Positions 1-12,414 of a stretch of DNA of 64,000 bases are shown here, piece after piece. Every line of letters begins with the position of its first letter. Position 1 is the stretch's first letter. The notes beneath the pieces were generated by a model, which was not told the DNA's origin, did not search any database, and saw nothing but the letters and a program-made list of their open reading frames with translations. The DNA comes from Botryotinia globosa (Eukaryota > Ascomycota > Leotiomycetes > Helotiales > Sclerotiniaceae). Position numbers and translations under genes: made by a program. The stretch lies in the NCBI GenBank assembly GCA_014898425.1, contig RCSZ01000010.1:868001-932000 (forward strand), read 5' to 3'.

Positions 1-68
1 ACTGTAAGATGTGTTCTTTCATTTCTGTATTCGACCTTTCGAATTAATTTTCCTCATATCATTGAATC

Positions 69-1220
69 ATGAGTTCTTTCACCGACAACCTCCTCCCAAT
101 CTATATCGTCGGAGAAACCATACGCGCAAACTACGCATACTTTGCCTTTCATACGGCTCCTCAGATAACTCCATCGTTGATCGCACTTCTTTCCGAAACT
201 CTAAAGCTTGCTATCGCAGCTATAATTATCAATCATTCCGAGGAAGGTCTTTCTTCCATCAGAAAAAAGTTCAATAGGAACGGTTTCAGGGATGTTCTGC
301 AATACGGTGTTCCAGCAGCCTTTTACCTCATCAATAACTTGATATATTTCACAATTTTGCCTTCCACATCACCGAGTCTTCTCCAAGTATGTATGCTGGC
401 AAAAATTCCCGCGACGGCGATCTTGCATCATTTCTGGGTTAGGAAGCAAGGAAACGCTCGATCCTGGATATCGCTTGGATTCCTCTGCTTCGGGCTCTTT
501 CTCTTCAATATCCCCTCGGGCGATGATACAAAGGGTTGGCTCGTGGCTCCTGTGGCAGGATTGGTGATAGCGGTATTTTCTGCAATCGCTAGCATTGCTA
601 GTGAGTCTCTTACCAAGACCGGGTCATTTTGGGAATCGCAACTGTGGCTTTACCTTTGGGGAGTGTTCTTCTCCATCGTCTCATACCCCATCGCTACTTG
701 GATGACGGCTGATCGGGGGACGAATTCGAATCTCTCGGTAATATCTACTGCAACGATTGCTATCTACTTTTCATGTCTAACATCTGGTGTCGGCTTAATC
801 GTTGCTGCTATGCTGCGGAAAAAAGACAATCTTACAAAATTGGTTGGAACTTCGATCAGTCTGCTCACGATTGCGGCAACTCAGTATGTCATATTCCCAG
901 CATTACGATCATCGGGCTTTACGGCGTGGAAGATGATGGGTGGATTGGTAGTCATAATCTCGACTGGCTGTTATAATTATTTCAAGGATACATCCCCAGA
1001 GAACGTCACTTCGTTTAGCCGGCTCCTTCCAATCTCCAATGAGTTCACTGAAGATGGCGAGCTCTCAAGATCCGAGAAATCAATTGCTCCATCGGCACTG
1101 GAACGGATGCTCTCATGGTTTCCGTCTTTTCATCAGAGATCCCAATCCACTTCTTACGGGTTGGCTGAAACTCGGGAGGCTGAGAGCGAAGAGAGATTGT
1201 CATCTGCCAGTAAAGATTGA
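69..1220 (+). CDS. Nucleotide-sugar transporter (SLC35A-type), Golgi membrane
   Basis: A single uninterrupted frame of 383 residues from an ATG. The protein is strongly hydrophobic, with about ten membrane segments over roughly residues 5-315 followed by a polar Ser/Glu-rich tail of about 65 residues. The N-terminal half has the SLC35A layout: a helix with a Tyr-Phe-Ala-rich stretch, a long loop, then VPAAFYLINNLIYF (about residues 80-93) and a leucine/methionine-rich helix around SLLQVCMLAKI. This matches UDP-galactose, UDP-GlcNAc or CMP-sialic acid type carriers, which exchange nucleotide sugars for nucleotide monophosphates across the Golgi membrane. The substrate cannot be read from sequence. 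Length is normal for the family and no intron is needed. The tail beyond the last helix is probably cytosolic and poorly conserved. Confidence 0.85.
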   Translation: MSSFTDNLLPIYIVGETIRANYAYFAFHTAPQITPSLIALLSETLKLAIAAIIINHSEEGLSSIRKKFNRNGFRDVLQYGVPAAFYLINNLIYFTILPSTSPSLLQVCMLAKIPATAILHHFWVRKQGNARSWISLGFLCFGLFLFNIPSGDDTKGWLVAPVAGLVIAVFSAIASIASESLTKTGSFWESQLWLYLWGVFFSIVSYPIATWMTADRGTNSNLSVISTATIAIYFSCLTSGVGLIVAAMLRKKDNLTKLVGTSISLLTIAATQYVIFPALRSSGFTAWKMMGGLVVIISTGCYNYFKDTSPENVTSFSRLLPISNEFTEDGELSRSEKSIAPSALERMLSWFPSFHQRSQSTSYGLAETREAESEERLSSASKD

Positions 1221-3310
1221 ACCTCATCCCCGGAAGTTTGTTTACCAGCCTGATCTTGATCAAAAGGTCATTGGGAGACTTGAAGATTTTCTGGAAGCTC
1301 AAGTCATTGATATATCGGATGAAGTTTGAAGAGGTCGACTGTTGGTCATGATCTTCTCTCGGTGGATCCAGCCTCATAAAGTCGGGACAAGTTTGCGAAG
1401 CCATACCTTCTTGATATCATCTAGCCGTTATTTAGACCAATATTCCTGCTTAATTATGCTCGCTATCTTTGTTCCAGTTTTGAGCATTTTTAGAGCCCGA
1501 GGTAAACCATGACTGCTCAGATAGCCATTCCTACACGCTTCGTCTGCAGCCGCACAATCTACAGAATCTTATTCCTAAGAACTGCATATCTAACAAATAT
1601 CCCTATGAATAGATAGAAAACTTGAATACTCAGAAATACACGATTCATAAAACTTTGATTCATTCTCCTGGTGTTCCATCTACGTAGCTAGTTAACAAAA
1701 TCGACAACAAAATCCTAGACCTCTTTTCTCTACCTTCTCATCCCCCAAATGCATCTTTACAATTCCAAGTGTTCCCACACTTCCACATAAATCTCTATCC
1801 CATCAACCTGCACTAACCAAATCCCTCCACAGAACACTTCACTGACCTCTCCTCGTCTCCCAAAATCTAAGCTCGCTCCCCATATCCAACATCCCGCTTA
1901 GCGAGTACTTTTACAGCCTGAATTCACGAAACATCCCACCACCCCCCCTAGACATCTCATCACATCACAAACAAATACCAAGATATAAACACCAAGATAT
2001 AAACACCAAGATATAAACACCAAGATATAAACACCAAGATATAAACACCAAGATATAAACACCAAGATATAAACACCAAGATATAAACACCAAGATATAA
2101 ACACCAAGATATAAACACCAATAGCATAAAACCACTGTCAAACCCCAAATTTTATAATCAAACTGTTAAACAAATTCGCACCTGCGAGTATATGAATCGA
2201 GGCCAGACAAAATTCCCTCAGGTATGGGACTTCTCAGAAAGTCCGTGGGAGTCTTCCTGTAGTGACAGCTTATCGATTTGCTGTTTGAAGCAAGTTGAGA
2301 CGAGAACAAAAGAGGTTTGGAAGCTTCTGCATTAAGTACATAAATGCTCACAGTAGGCATTTCGTCTGAAACTTCCCAGTCACTACAAGACGAGATCTCG
2401 ATTTTTGGAATTTTGCATTGAAGGACCCGCCTGGTCGTCTCTGATTTACATCGAGAGAAAAACAAAACTAGACATAGATATCAAAGAGACAAAAGTTTTA
2501 CTCAAATCACTCAAATGGGCACGCATGTATAAAGATCAAAAATTGAAGAACGCTTATAATCTCATATCGTTTCGTCATCTATCGATTGCATCAGTTGATA
2601 AGTCGACTCAATCAACACCATGCTCGAGAGCTACCATGTTTTACATGCCATGTCGCCCCCTCCCAACAACCCCACACTCCAGCGATGCCGCTGAGTTCTA
2701 CTCTGACCTCTACCCACATATTATGAATGCCAGATACACCACTAACCTAGCATACATACCTACCGTCCATCACCCACCTACTCATCTGTATGTTCATAAG
2801 CAGCGATTGAGTACTCTACAGAGGCGAAGGAAAAGTAGAGTTTATGTTTGTGATCTTCTGTCCCCCATTCAAGACGTGCCAAAACAAATAACGCCAATAT
2901 AAAATGTATCCGTTTCCGTGTCGTACTTTCGAGAAAGGGGAAAGCCTGTTAATATCGCGAACAAGAAATTATCCGCAGGAAAAGAAAATAAATCAAATGT
3001 GTGCATATAACATCTACGGGCAGCCTCCAGCCTCCAGCCTCCACTATCTATCTTGACCTTCTCGATGCCGTGAAAAACAAGCCTTGACCTTTTAGATATT
3101 TTAAAGTGACTGAAATCTCTTCTAGGCCACGTTTTAGTCCTGTATGTACTTGGCCGCTCTTGCATGACCTCTGTAAGCGCGTAAATCATGGCATGCTCCG
3201 TAATCGTTGACATCGCATCTTGTTTTGGGTTTTCTTCTTCGAATGTATAGGGTCTTCCGTCCAGAGCAAATTTTTCGTCTATATTTGTTTGAAAATTATC
3301 CGACAGTTCA
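1221..3310. other. Intergenic, no supported gene
   Basis: This stretch lies between the transporter and the 3' end of the phosphatase gene. Short open frames on both strands have no recognisable domain, and most lack a proper ATG. Apart from the 14-base minisatellite at 1977-2121 I see AT-rich sequence and a likely 3' untranslated region of the phosphatase on its right side. Confidence 0.6.
1977..2121. repeat. Minisatellite, 14-base unit x10
   Basis: Ten perfect head-to-tail copies of ACCAAGATATAAAC (1977-2116) followed by a five-base partial copy. Because 14 is not a multiple of three, the minus strand reads as an artificial open frame with a repeated hydrophobic peptide. This is a shadow of the repeat and not a gene. 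Confidence 0.97.
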
Positions 3311-5012
3311 TTATACGCTCTGTGGAGCAAAGGCTCCGGTCGGCGGAGGACTGTTGACCATACTATTTCGTTTGTTGCGGCTCTTTTTCATCTGGCTCTT
3401 CAACGCGCTCGAGTCCAATGGCTTCAATAGTTCAAAGCTGCAAAGTAATTCTGTCGAAACACTCATAACGGCTCCATAATTGTCAAATTCGCCACAATAA
3501 TTGGGCGCAGAGAACACCGTAACAAGGACTCGACCTTCGAAAAACTCGTAACCATCTTCAACAACCATATGTGCCCGACAGACCAAATCGAAATCATGTC
3601 TTAACAGAAACTCCTGAATGACTTTCTTACCAAACGAGTAACTAACGCCCCTCTCGCTCTGCTCCCAATCTGCTTCCTGGTCTGCAGGATCAGACCACAA
3701 GAGATCATTAAGTAATCCATAGTCAGGGACGTCTGTTGGTCGAGCAATATTTCTGATGTCATCCATATGGCTAAGAGCGGGAGATAAGCCGCCATGAACA
3801 CAAAAGATTTTACCTGCGACAATTGCGGCGATAGGTAACTGGCCCCAAAGTTAGTCGAAAAGCCAAAAAGCATATATACTAGATCAAAAGGTGGCTACAT
3901 ACACAATTAAAGACATCTACAAACGTCTTCCACACTTTGACATTAGCTCTTCGTTTACACTCATCATAGAATCCATAGACTCTAGTAACGTTTGCGCATT
4001 CGTGATTACCTCTTAACAAAAAGAAGTTCTCGGGATATTTGATTTTGTAGCACAAGAGCAATAGAATTGTCTCAAGGGACTGCTTTCCTCGATCGACATA
4101 GTCACCCAAGAATAAGAAGTTTGACGAGGGAGGGAATCCACACATTTCGAACATGCGTATGAGGTCCGAGTATTGCCCATGTATATCACCTACAACCTTA
4201 ACTGGGGCTTCCAATTCAATCAGTGGCGGTTGCTCCAATACAATCTCTCTCGCTCGAAGACAGATTGAGTTAATTTCCGCACTTTTAAGACAAACGCCCT
4301 TTGTGCTTTTGCCCTGGTATCCTGCATCCAAGAGTCGCGAAATGTAGTCGTCAAGATCTTTATCTTTCAAGCTACCCATAGAAATTTGTGCGGAGTTCGA
4401 GGTTGAGAGTGCGGTTTCATTCGATCCATTCATTGGAGCAGCTAGCAAGGTAGCTGTGTCAACAGGATTAATCTCATTTGCTCTCCTGACCAGTATAGAT
4501 TGCCCAGCGCGACCGCCAACTGCGTAAGGATTGACTGTGCCGGAAGGGGGTTGGTCGGAGACATGATCTACCTCACCACTACGTTGTGCAGCGCTGACAT
4601 CATGATGTCCAGACTTCACCGAAGCAGATTGAACGGGCGATGGAGGAGGTTTGAGATCATCGGTTGGTGAAGGGATATCTTCCGAAGAATCTCGAGGTGA
4701 TGTTGGTGAGCCTGGCACAGATGATGTCCAGCCTGATATAGCGCTTTTCCCGGATTTCATCGAAGCAGCATCGGATTTGTCGTGTGAGTCTATAAGGCTA
4801 CCTATTCCAGCAATCGAGTTTCTGGGGCTGTCCTTGGAACCTGGTATTTTCGATCGAAGGGCGCCTCTGAATGATTTGTTGGATTCCTTGGTATCCGCTT
4901 TGCTGAATGAAGGATAAGATGATAAATTATCTGACCCTCTATCAAGAGACGTTTGAGATGCACTTCTCCGCGGGGTTGCAGACCCCGAACCTTTAGAGGG
5001 TTGATTTCCCAT
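3311..5012 (-). CDS. ppz1: Ser/Thr protein phosphatase PPZ family
   Basis: Two exons, complement(join(3311..3838,3903..5012)), about 545 residues. The intron (64 bases) has donor GTATGT and acceptor CAG. It joins FNC to [12 protein letters not shown], restoring the conserved catalytic core. The N-terminus begins MGNQPSKGS, a good N-myristoylation signal, followed by about 220 Ser/Pro-rich, probably disordered residues. The catalytic domain carries GDIHGQ, GDYVDRG, RGNHE and the [14 protein letters not shown] motif, so all metal and phosphate ligands appear present. PPZ enzymes are fungal PP1-like phosphatases that regulate potassium uptake, salt tolerance and cell-wall integrity at the plasma membrane, and are inhibited by Hal3-type proteins. 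Assignment to PPZ over PP1 rests on the myristoylated Ser-rich extension. The C-terminus carries a short basic tail, KKSRNKRNS. Confidence 0.93.
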
Positions 5013-7454
5013 CGTTCCAAGTTTAAATGTGTGAGCCCAGCAGATATTTATCGAGTATTGACTGCGTGTAATTCGGAATGACTCAGAGATATCGCTGCCG
5101 TTCAGCTGTCAATATGAGCCAAAGAGGTGGGAGGTTTCCTTCTTGCGTTGAGGAGGAATTGTGATATATCACCGAACACCGCCTTGATGGTCTTGGCGAA
5201 ATATCGAGTACTTTATCCGAATGCCTAACCGTAAGGTGATATTGCCGAAGTAGACCAGCCGTATGGTTCTAGTGACAGTTCGAGTTGTGTGCAATCGTGC
5301 GAGCAAATTTGTGTAGCTTTTGAAGAAGGCTTTGTGTCGGAACAGTAGCAAACGATGATGAGGTGTCTATCTGGTTGTAAGCATGAGTTCGGCTGCACTA
5401 TCTCCTTCATAGAGCTGTGTGATGTTTTGAGCGGGATGAAGCAAGTCACCTTTGTATATTCAAGCAGTGAAGGAAGGGGTTTTAAAGAATAGCGTGAGGA
5501 TTGGTACGTACCCTTACTGAAGAACCAGCAATTCCTAGCGTTGAGGCTGAGTCGATCTTGCTGAAGCTAAAGTCTTCGTCGAGATGGCGATCCGTTCCGT
5601 TAGCACTGCGATTATCGGGAAGACCGCCCCAAGTGCCTAGGTATATTGGCGAAAGCGACTTTCGATGTATTACAAAAGTTATATCGAGCAGAAACCGTGG
5701 GGGGACGGAAGCGGCTCGTCCCAGAACGTATGCGTTCTAGCTTCCTGAAAGACCGGTAGGCTTGCTTCAAAGGCGATGGAGGTGTGTAAGGTGGGTAGAT
5801 GGTACCAGAGGGTGTGGACGAATTATAAATGAAATCCTTCGGAATCTAGGACTCAACGGAGAAGTAGAAAAGGTAATCAATAATGGATAATTGATGAAGA
5901 AAGATAAATTGAATGTATCAAAAAGGCACCGTTATGTAAAGGGATTCTCGTTGGTTGTTTGTTCTCTTCCAATTCGTTCCTTTGAATGGGCGTTGTGGGT
6001 TGTTAACTTGTTGGTTTATTTAGTTTTTGATTTTGGATTTTGGGCTATCGGGAACCGGGACCAAAAAAGACCCCAAGGCCAAAAAGACGATGATGGATGG
6101 TCTTTCGTTCTTCCATACAATGATTGGTTGCTGTGAAGGGAAAAAATGCTTGGCGATTGCACTACATATTTTGATGATGGGGGAAGAGAGGGAAGAGAGG
6201 GAAGAGAGGGGAGAGAGGGGAGAGAGGGAAGAGAGGGAAGAGAGGGAAGAGAGACAAGAGAGAAGGCTCGGAAGGTTTAGAAAAGTCAAGAAAGAGAGTG
6301 AAGTTCGAGTAAAGTCAAAATTAGTAAAGATATTTTAGGACTTCAACTACTGAGTACTGACTGATTCTACTACTTTGGGTAAATTCACCGATTCGAAGCC
6401 CTCGATATTTCATCATATTATGATGGATTTTGATCAAATATCTACCTAGGTAACCTACTTATATCCTCCGAGGTTAAACAATATGTACTCTGTGTTGATT
6501 GTCCAGTTAAGTAAACCATATAAACCTATCATACCTCCATATCCATTCCATCCCGAGTCATCTACATTCTAGATTATTCTAGAACCATATCGCCCTGGGT
6601 ACGGAGTACAAGATGTTGATTTTGAGTGACCATGGGAATACCGAGGCGTCGGTAGGAGAGCGGTTGGAATATTCAATACGCTATCGTTGAGGTGCTAGTC
6701 ATAGTCACAAGTGGCAAATAAAGTATCAGAGACGTCCAAAGAGGCAAGAAATAGCCACGAGTCATTTTCTTGATATCTTTACCGGCCTTCAAAGGTGTAG
6801 GCGGAAGAGCAGGTGCACCATCCGACACACGATTTGATACCTTCATGCGAAGAGAAGGCTGCGCCGAAAGGAAGACTGAAGATTGAAGTTGATACCTACA
6901 TTGCTGATATTGCTCAATGACTCAAATCAAACACCTTGGTCAGAGAAAGGTGCTTCAGCATAGACTTGGCATTGTTCATGTAAGAAAATGCGAACCATGG
7001 TATTGGCACATGTCAGAATCGATCGATCTCAAAGGCATCAACCTTTCCGCGTTGCTAAGTAGCAAGAATTGGTGTCGTGCAAGTATTCGAGAATCCATGG
7101 GGCTATTCGGGGATGGACTTCCATTCTTCTTCATTTCTCTGTCTATCATTTTCTTTCTCAATAGCATAGGCATTTATGGGAAAAGGTACCATAGCAACTT
7201 GAGTCTCTTGTGTGCTCTTTCCATCATCTGGTACATGCGAAAGTATATTCCAGTTGCGGTTGTCATTATCACTTAAACGTGTTGTTTCCATTCTTACTTA
7301 CACTTACGTTCTTTCCATTCCCTTAATTTCCTCCTCTTCCGATTTGTTTGTTTGACCTTCTCCAACTTCATGCATAAACTTGGAGCATCGCAATAATATG
7401 TCCACCTGGATTTTTACCAAAGGCATCCTTATAGGACCACATTACAGTTAAACA
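5013..7454. other. Long intergenic region, divergent promoters
   Basis: A 2.4 kb stretch between the divergent phosphatase and the gene at 7455. It probably holds the long 5' leader and promoter of the phosphatase and the promoter of the next gene. The only clear structure is a polypurine array (6181-6252). An open frame at 6917-7276 (119 residues) has no recognisable domain and mixed composition, so I do not call it a gene. Confidence 0.5.
6181..6252. repeat. Polypurine array, 9-base unit GGGAAGAGA x8
   Basis: Eight tandem 9-base units (two are GGGGAGAGA variants), pure purine on the plus strand and extending as looser GA-rich sequence to about 6300. The unit length is a multiple of three, so it gives open frames on both strands that should be ignored. 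Such a tract can adopt triplex DNA and often lies in fungal promoters. Confidence 0.9.
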
Positions 7455-8705
7455 ATGGATCCTCAAGGGATTCATCATCGGAGCACTGAGTGTGAGCTCG
7501 ATCATGAATGCGATCAGGAAATTCTAGAAGCGATTCAAAAGGTCTACGAGCGATTGAACCAGACTGGGTGTAAAAGATATAAGCTCGGCCATGAATCTGA
7601 TCAGGTGGTCCAGCAGACAGATCAAGAGCAGGACAATACGAGGGAGTCGGTTCATTCACTCGATAAAATTGGGTCTCGGGAGAGCAGTGGGAACGAAGGC
7701 AGTCATGAATCAATTGTGATGAAAATTCAGGCGATGAGTATACGTAGGCACTATCGCGGGTACACTTTGCCTTCCAACTTTAGAGCGCTTGATTTGGAGT
7801 TTCGACATCACAAATGGATATGGAATTTTCTTCACAGGCGTATAGTTACTGTCATTATTGCTGCCATTGATGACGCCGCAAACAATGTCGATTTGCCCAT
7901 CGAGGTGCCTTTTCTTTCTTGCACAAGCACTCTCATTCCCCAAAAGGCTGGCATAATTGATCCATGGAGCATGGACACTCGAGAAGTAGCCGGTGGTCCT
8001 TGCTTCTTCGTTCTTCGTGGTTCGAGGCCTGTGAATGGTACAGCTACGTTTGTCTGCATGGTGAGTCCAGAGTTTGATGAACGTCTTGCTCGCTCGTCAC
8101 AATCCACAGAATATATGCAAGGAAAAAGCTCCAAGGGTATGTGACGTCCATTCTTCTTTGCCGTACACCCCAATGTCTAGCCCCCCCTCTTTGGACAATT
8201 TATATTGCTACAATGTTCCCACTAATTCCCATGTTTTGCAGTCGAGGCTCTCATGAATTTCGATGTTGATTTTTTCATTGTTTCCGAAAGATCACTGAGG
8301 TTCCTAAACTTTACTGAAACCCGGGACAAGATACGAAGGCTCTGCCTGGTAGTACGCAAAGACAGCAATTACCTCAAAGACAGTAGCAACAATTTATCGC
8401 CGTTAACTATGCGACACCTAAATCGACTAACAGCCCTAGATCTATTGATGGTCTTCGTGACGAATTCCGAACATGCTCGGCGTCCCGCCCCTGGGGGAGA
8501 ACTTGTACGCTACGCTCGAGGAATTAAAAGTTATGTAGAAAGCAACATGCTTCAACGTGTCCACCCAATTCAGGAGTTCTTTAGGATATTGAACTATTTG
8601 GTAATAGTAGTAGCGCTAACAATTGCTTCCTTCTTGGTCTCGCTTTTTGAATCATTCAGTTTAACCTCCCTCTCCAATCGTGATGGACAGCATGGAAAGA
8701 ATTGA
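7455..8705 (+). CDS. Unrecognised protein with C-terminal membrane helix
   Basis: Two exons, join(7455..8136,8242..8705), about 381 residues. The 105-base intron has donor GTATGT, a CTAAT branch site near 8222 and acceptor GCAG, and the frame continues as SSK-VEALMNFDVDFF. The N-terminal 90 residues are acidic and Gln/His-rich, with a weakly repeated motif (DHECDQEI, then GHESDQVV, then SHESI). A folded-looking middle part starts near residue 95 (RRHYRGYTLPSNFRALDLEF). A hydrophobic stretch near residues 345-365 (LNYLVIVVALTIASFLVSLF) looks like one membrane helix close to the C-terminus, as in tail-anchored proteins. I do not recognise a family, and no catalytic motif is visible. The splice sites and clean frames argue that it is a real gene, perhaps restricted to close relatives. 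Confidence 0.65.
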
Positions 8706-11370
8706 TACTATCTTGAATGGTGTCATGACTTAAACGCAGATTCACCCCACTACAGCATGGTCTTTATATTTCTATCTTGACCAGCGATGATTGGTTATAG
8801 ATATCCAATGCATATCAGCGAATAGAACTCATAATACTCCTTTTCATATTCTATTCCAAGTTTAAGATACATCCCACAGATCTAACTTACACTTTCCCAA
8901 TCCGCATCTCAAAATCTAGAATTAAATAGCCTTTGCATTGGAACTCCCACCGACAAGACATACTCACATTTAGATGATACCTCGTAAAAATCACCCTACT
9001 AACACCTAGGCATAGTGCGAGATAAGCTTCCTTACCTATATACCGGTATACATACGGTGACACCCGACGATGAGTGCGTTCCCCACGCGAAACAAATTTC
9101 CCATCAAGAGTTAAATATCAGTGTCCCTGCACGAAAGAAATATATATCGTATTGCCAAACCACGAAATTCTACAGTGAATGGCAGGCAGGGGAGTCTATG
9201 CCCTTTCCAAGTTCCAACCAACACGGGGCCATAGCACACAGTAACAGGGCACTGAAACGATGTTAATCCCCGCGCGCGGTGTCTGAACTCATGTAACCAT
9301 TTAGATCCTATCTGCTCATCAAGGCTTCTGCAGATGCGAAAAGAGTTGAGAATCTACGATCTGAAATCTTCAGATCAAATTCGGTTATATTAATATACAC
9401 ATATCTACTCTCTAAGAGTATTTACTCTTCCCCATCATTCAAAGTGGTGGAATATCCTCTGTGTAAAGTTCTCCGCAGAATTACGTTGACACGGCATGGC
9501 TTGACACTTTGAAGGTCTTGGCAACTCTAAAAGACGCGTAGGAAGTTGGAACTTTGGGCTTGATATGATATGATGTGGCGGGATATCTCTGGTGTGAAGT
9601 TTTGACACACGAGGCTGGGAGGGCTTGAGCAAGTATGTATGGAAGAATTTTTGCTCCCTACCCACCCATCCACCTCCCACCTCTCGAACCGTTCAAGTGG
9701 ACTACCGTAGTTTGACTGCGAGGTTTCTCCATACTTTTGATTGATGGATTGGCAGTGATTGACAGTGATTGACAGTAATTGACAGTAATAGGGATGGATA
9801 TCCATATCTATGGATGGATTGTTGATGAGAATCTATCAAGGTTTTTACGTACCAAGGGAGGAGAGGTGAGAAGTTTCCCAGGTTAGGTATGAAGGGTCGC
9901 GATTTATCGTTTGATGTTTTGAAAATGATACTCTTCTCCGACGCAAGATGAAGCCTCGTGTAGGAAACTTGATATTACTGACCCATGAATCATGATTAAA
10001 TCCATTCCACAGTTCGTTTTCCCAAGTTAGCTGGCGATGTGTTTGAGACGACCCAGCACGCGACTAAGCCTAAAGTGGTTATTGGTACCTCCGTAGGTAG
10101 GGTTGAGTAAAAAAAGACACAAATCACACAATGGCGAAGAAGAGGAGATATAAATAGACTTTTTCAGTCAGTCCAGCTTTTGGTGACTGCTTGACCCACG
10201 GTAAGGAGGGCGATAGGGCGATGAATCGATGAATCAGGTACGGTACGAATCTTTGAGAAAAACTATTCCTACAGAGGCTTAGCGCAGTGAGTTGATCAAC
10301 AGGATCCAGCCACACGATGATATAATAAACCTTGCAGGTGGAACCTGGAATCCTAAAGTGGTGGTGGATGGGGATGGGTCACGGGTCACGGGTGTGAATA
10401 GGCAGCAAACAAAGTATGTACAAAGTAGGTGTGTCTGCGTTGGGTTGCAACTTGCATTGCATTGCATTGCATTGCATGGCATGGCATTGCCATCTTTTGT
10501 ATCTGAAAGGGAGTGCAAGTTGTTGAGCAAACCTGGAAGAGTGTGGTGGTGTGATAGTCCCGTGATAGTCCCGTGACACGGTGAGAGATTATCGATACGA
10601 AATAAGATATTCCTTCGACCGGGTCCACCAGGTCAGGGCTGAATACAGGAATGAGATGAGTAGGTAAGGAAGGAAGGGAGAGAGGAAGGGGTTGTTGGTT
10701 ATGAATACCTAGGTAGTATCAGATGACAGTAAGTAATAATGAACTGTACGATGATTATATCCTATTGAATCTATTCCTTCCTTCCTTTCCTTCTACAACT
10801 TCTACGAAAACATCAAGAAACTTCTCCCACCGGCATTGCCCTTCAAACTTCATACCTCTGAGAGTATCGAAGATCCCTTATTAATGTCTCAAATCTTTCG
10901 ATAATCAATCAATCAACCAACCAACCAACCAGCATTTCCCATCAAAAAAGTCTGTGTTTTTTTCGTCATTCACACGGTTCACGGTTCACAGTTCACAGTT
11001 CACAGTTCACAGCCTCTACTGCACCGCCTACCAGAGTACCAGTACACCCTTACTACCCTTACTTTACAGCTACTATCTACATAATAATAAATATCAATCC
11101 TGCCTTTCCACATTATTCCTCTTTCCATCTCATACCATCAAATTACAAAGTTACATCGATCCTTCGTCCTCTTTTCTTCATTTGATTTGATTTCTTCTAT
11201 CGATCTATCTATCTATCTATCTTAGAAGAATCACATTCGTTCTTTCTCTTGGTATTTGATTTTACGAGATCCACATTATCAACGATAGAATAAGTTGAGA
11301 GAATAATCACAACACCACAACACCACAACACCACCAACACCAACACCTACACCTACACCATCTCAAAATC
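8706..11370. other. Intergenic, leader of the SUR7-type gene
   Basis: No supported gene in 2.7 kb. Short frames here are fragments without domains. The right part (about 10,900-11,370) is rich in CT, CA and CAACAC simple repeats and is probably the promoter and long 5' leader of the SUR7/PalI gene. Near 9752-9790 a GATTGACAGT motif is repeated about four times. Confidence 0.5.
10452..10490. repeat. Pentamer repeat (TTGCA)n
   Basis: About five perfect TTGCA units followed by ATGGC variants. A simple-sequence tract in intergenic DNA. Confidence 0.85.
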
Positions 11371-12414
11371 ATGGGCTTCGGTCGATTTCTTTGCGTCAGT
11401 CTGCCATTTGGCTTAACCCTCGCCAGTTTAGTTTGTCTTCTGATCGCATCCCTCGCTGGCGTTACAGACAAGTCTCTCGATATCTTCGTCGTCAACACAA
11501 CCAACCTCTCCATTTCCTCCTCGAAACTCCTCAGCCTCGAGAACTCTTTCCACAAACGTGGTCTTGCAGATCTCACCGTCGCCGCCTTGACTCCTTCTAC
11601 TACCTCGGAGAAGAACACTGTCGAATCTGCTATTGCTTCAATCACCGGAACCGATTCAGCGACCAACATCACGGCCGCAGACTTGGGTTTGGCGGACAGT
11701 TATAAGGTTAGTCTTTGGGGTTATTGCGCTATCACTGGCAAGAACACCACATGCACCAAGGCAAAATTCAACTGGGCCGCCACTTCTCTCAACACTAGTA
11801 CCATCGATACTCTTGCTTCTGCAACCCGTGTCAATGCCACTCTCCCAAGCGATGTCAGACATGCTTTGAAGACCTTTACCGCGGTATCAAAATGGACACA
11901 AGTAGTATACATCATCGCTTTGATCGCCACAGCTTTGGAACTCTTCCTTGGTATCTTCGCCATGTGTTCTAGAGCCGCCTCATGCGTTACATACTTTATC
12001 TCTGGTTTCAGCACCGCCGCTGTCATTGCCGCATCTATCTTGGCTACCGTCCTCTCTTCCGTCACAGTCGGTTCCATCAAAACAGCCGCCAAAGCATATG
12101 GAATCGAAGCCTCTATCGATACTCACTTCCTCGCCGTTACATGGCTTGCTGTTGTCTTCAGCATTGCAAGCAGTTTCTTCTGGGTCTTCACTATCTGTTG
12201 TTGCGCATCTGATCACAACAGCAGCAAGAAGAACAGAAGCAGCCTCAATGATCAAGAGAAGTTGATCCCACAAAACATGGCCTATCAGAAGATTGATGGG
12301 CCAGAAACTGCATATGGTGGTCAACAACACGGTATCTACCATCAACAACAACAACAACACCACCAGCCTACGCGCACTGGTGCTTATGAGCCTTATTCTC
12401 ATGGTGCTATTTAA
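11371..12414 (+). CDS. SUR7/PalI family four-helix plasma-membrane protein
   Basis: A single exon of 347 residues. A first membrane helix (about residues 6-30) is followed by a large extracellular loop with several N-glycosylation sequons and the signature GYC...TTCTKAKFNW (about residues 115-135), the Cys-containing claudin-like motif of the SUR7/PalI family. Three further helices follow at about 175-198, 203-232 and 248-275. The C-terminal tail of about 70 residues is cytosolic and Gln/His-rich. Family members mark eisosome/MCC domains of the plasma membrane or take part in cell-wall integrity and ambient pH sensing (PalI). I cannot separate SUR7-like from PalI-like from this alone, but the short tail favours SUR7/Pun1-like. 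The leader upstream of the ATG is CA-rich. Confidence 0.88.
   Translation: MGFGRFLCVSLPFGLTLASLVCLLIASLAGVTDKSLDIFVVNTTNLSISSSKLLSLENSFHKRGLADLTVAALTPSTTSEKNTVESAIASITGTDSATNITAADLGLADSYKVSLWGYCAITGKNTTCTKAKFNWAATSLNTSTIDTLASATRVNATLPSDVRHALKTFTAVSKWTQVVYIIALIATALELFLGIFAMCSRAASCVTYFISGFSTAAVIAASILATVLSSVTVGSIKTAAKAYGIEASIDTHFLAVTWLAVVFSIASSFFWVFTICCCASDHNSSKKNRSSLNDQEKLIPQNMAYQKIDGPETAYGGQQHGIYHQQQQQHHQPTRTGAYEPYSHGAI

Noticed and set aside
1898..2148. Minus-strand frames with repeated hydrophobic peptide
   Set aside because: Shadow of the 14-base tandem repeat read in rotating frames, with no real coding signal.
2405..2902. 165-codon plus-strand frame
   Set aside because: No ATG at its start, no domain, and composition like the surrounding non-coding DNA.
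6020..6338. Glu/Arg- and Ser/Leu-repeat frames
   Set aside because: Produced by the polypurine 9-base array on both strands.
6917..7276. 119-residue frame with a hydrophobic end
   Set aside because: No recognisable domain, no splice or conservation evidence, and it sits in a promoter region.
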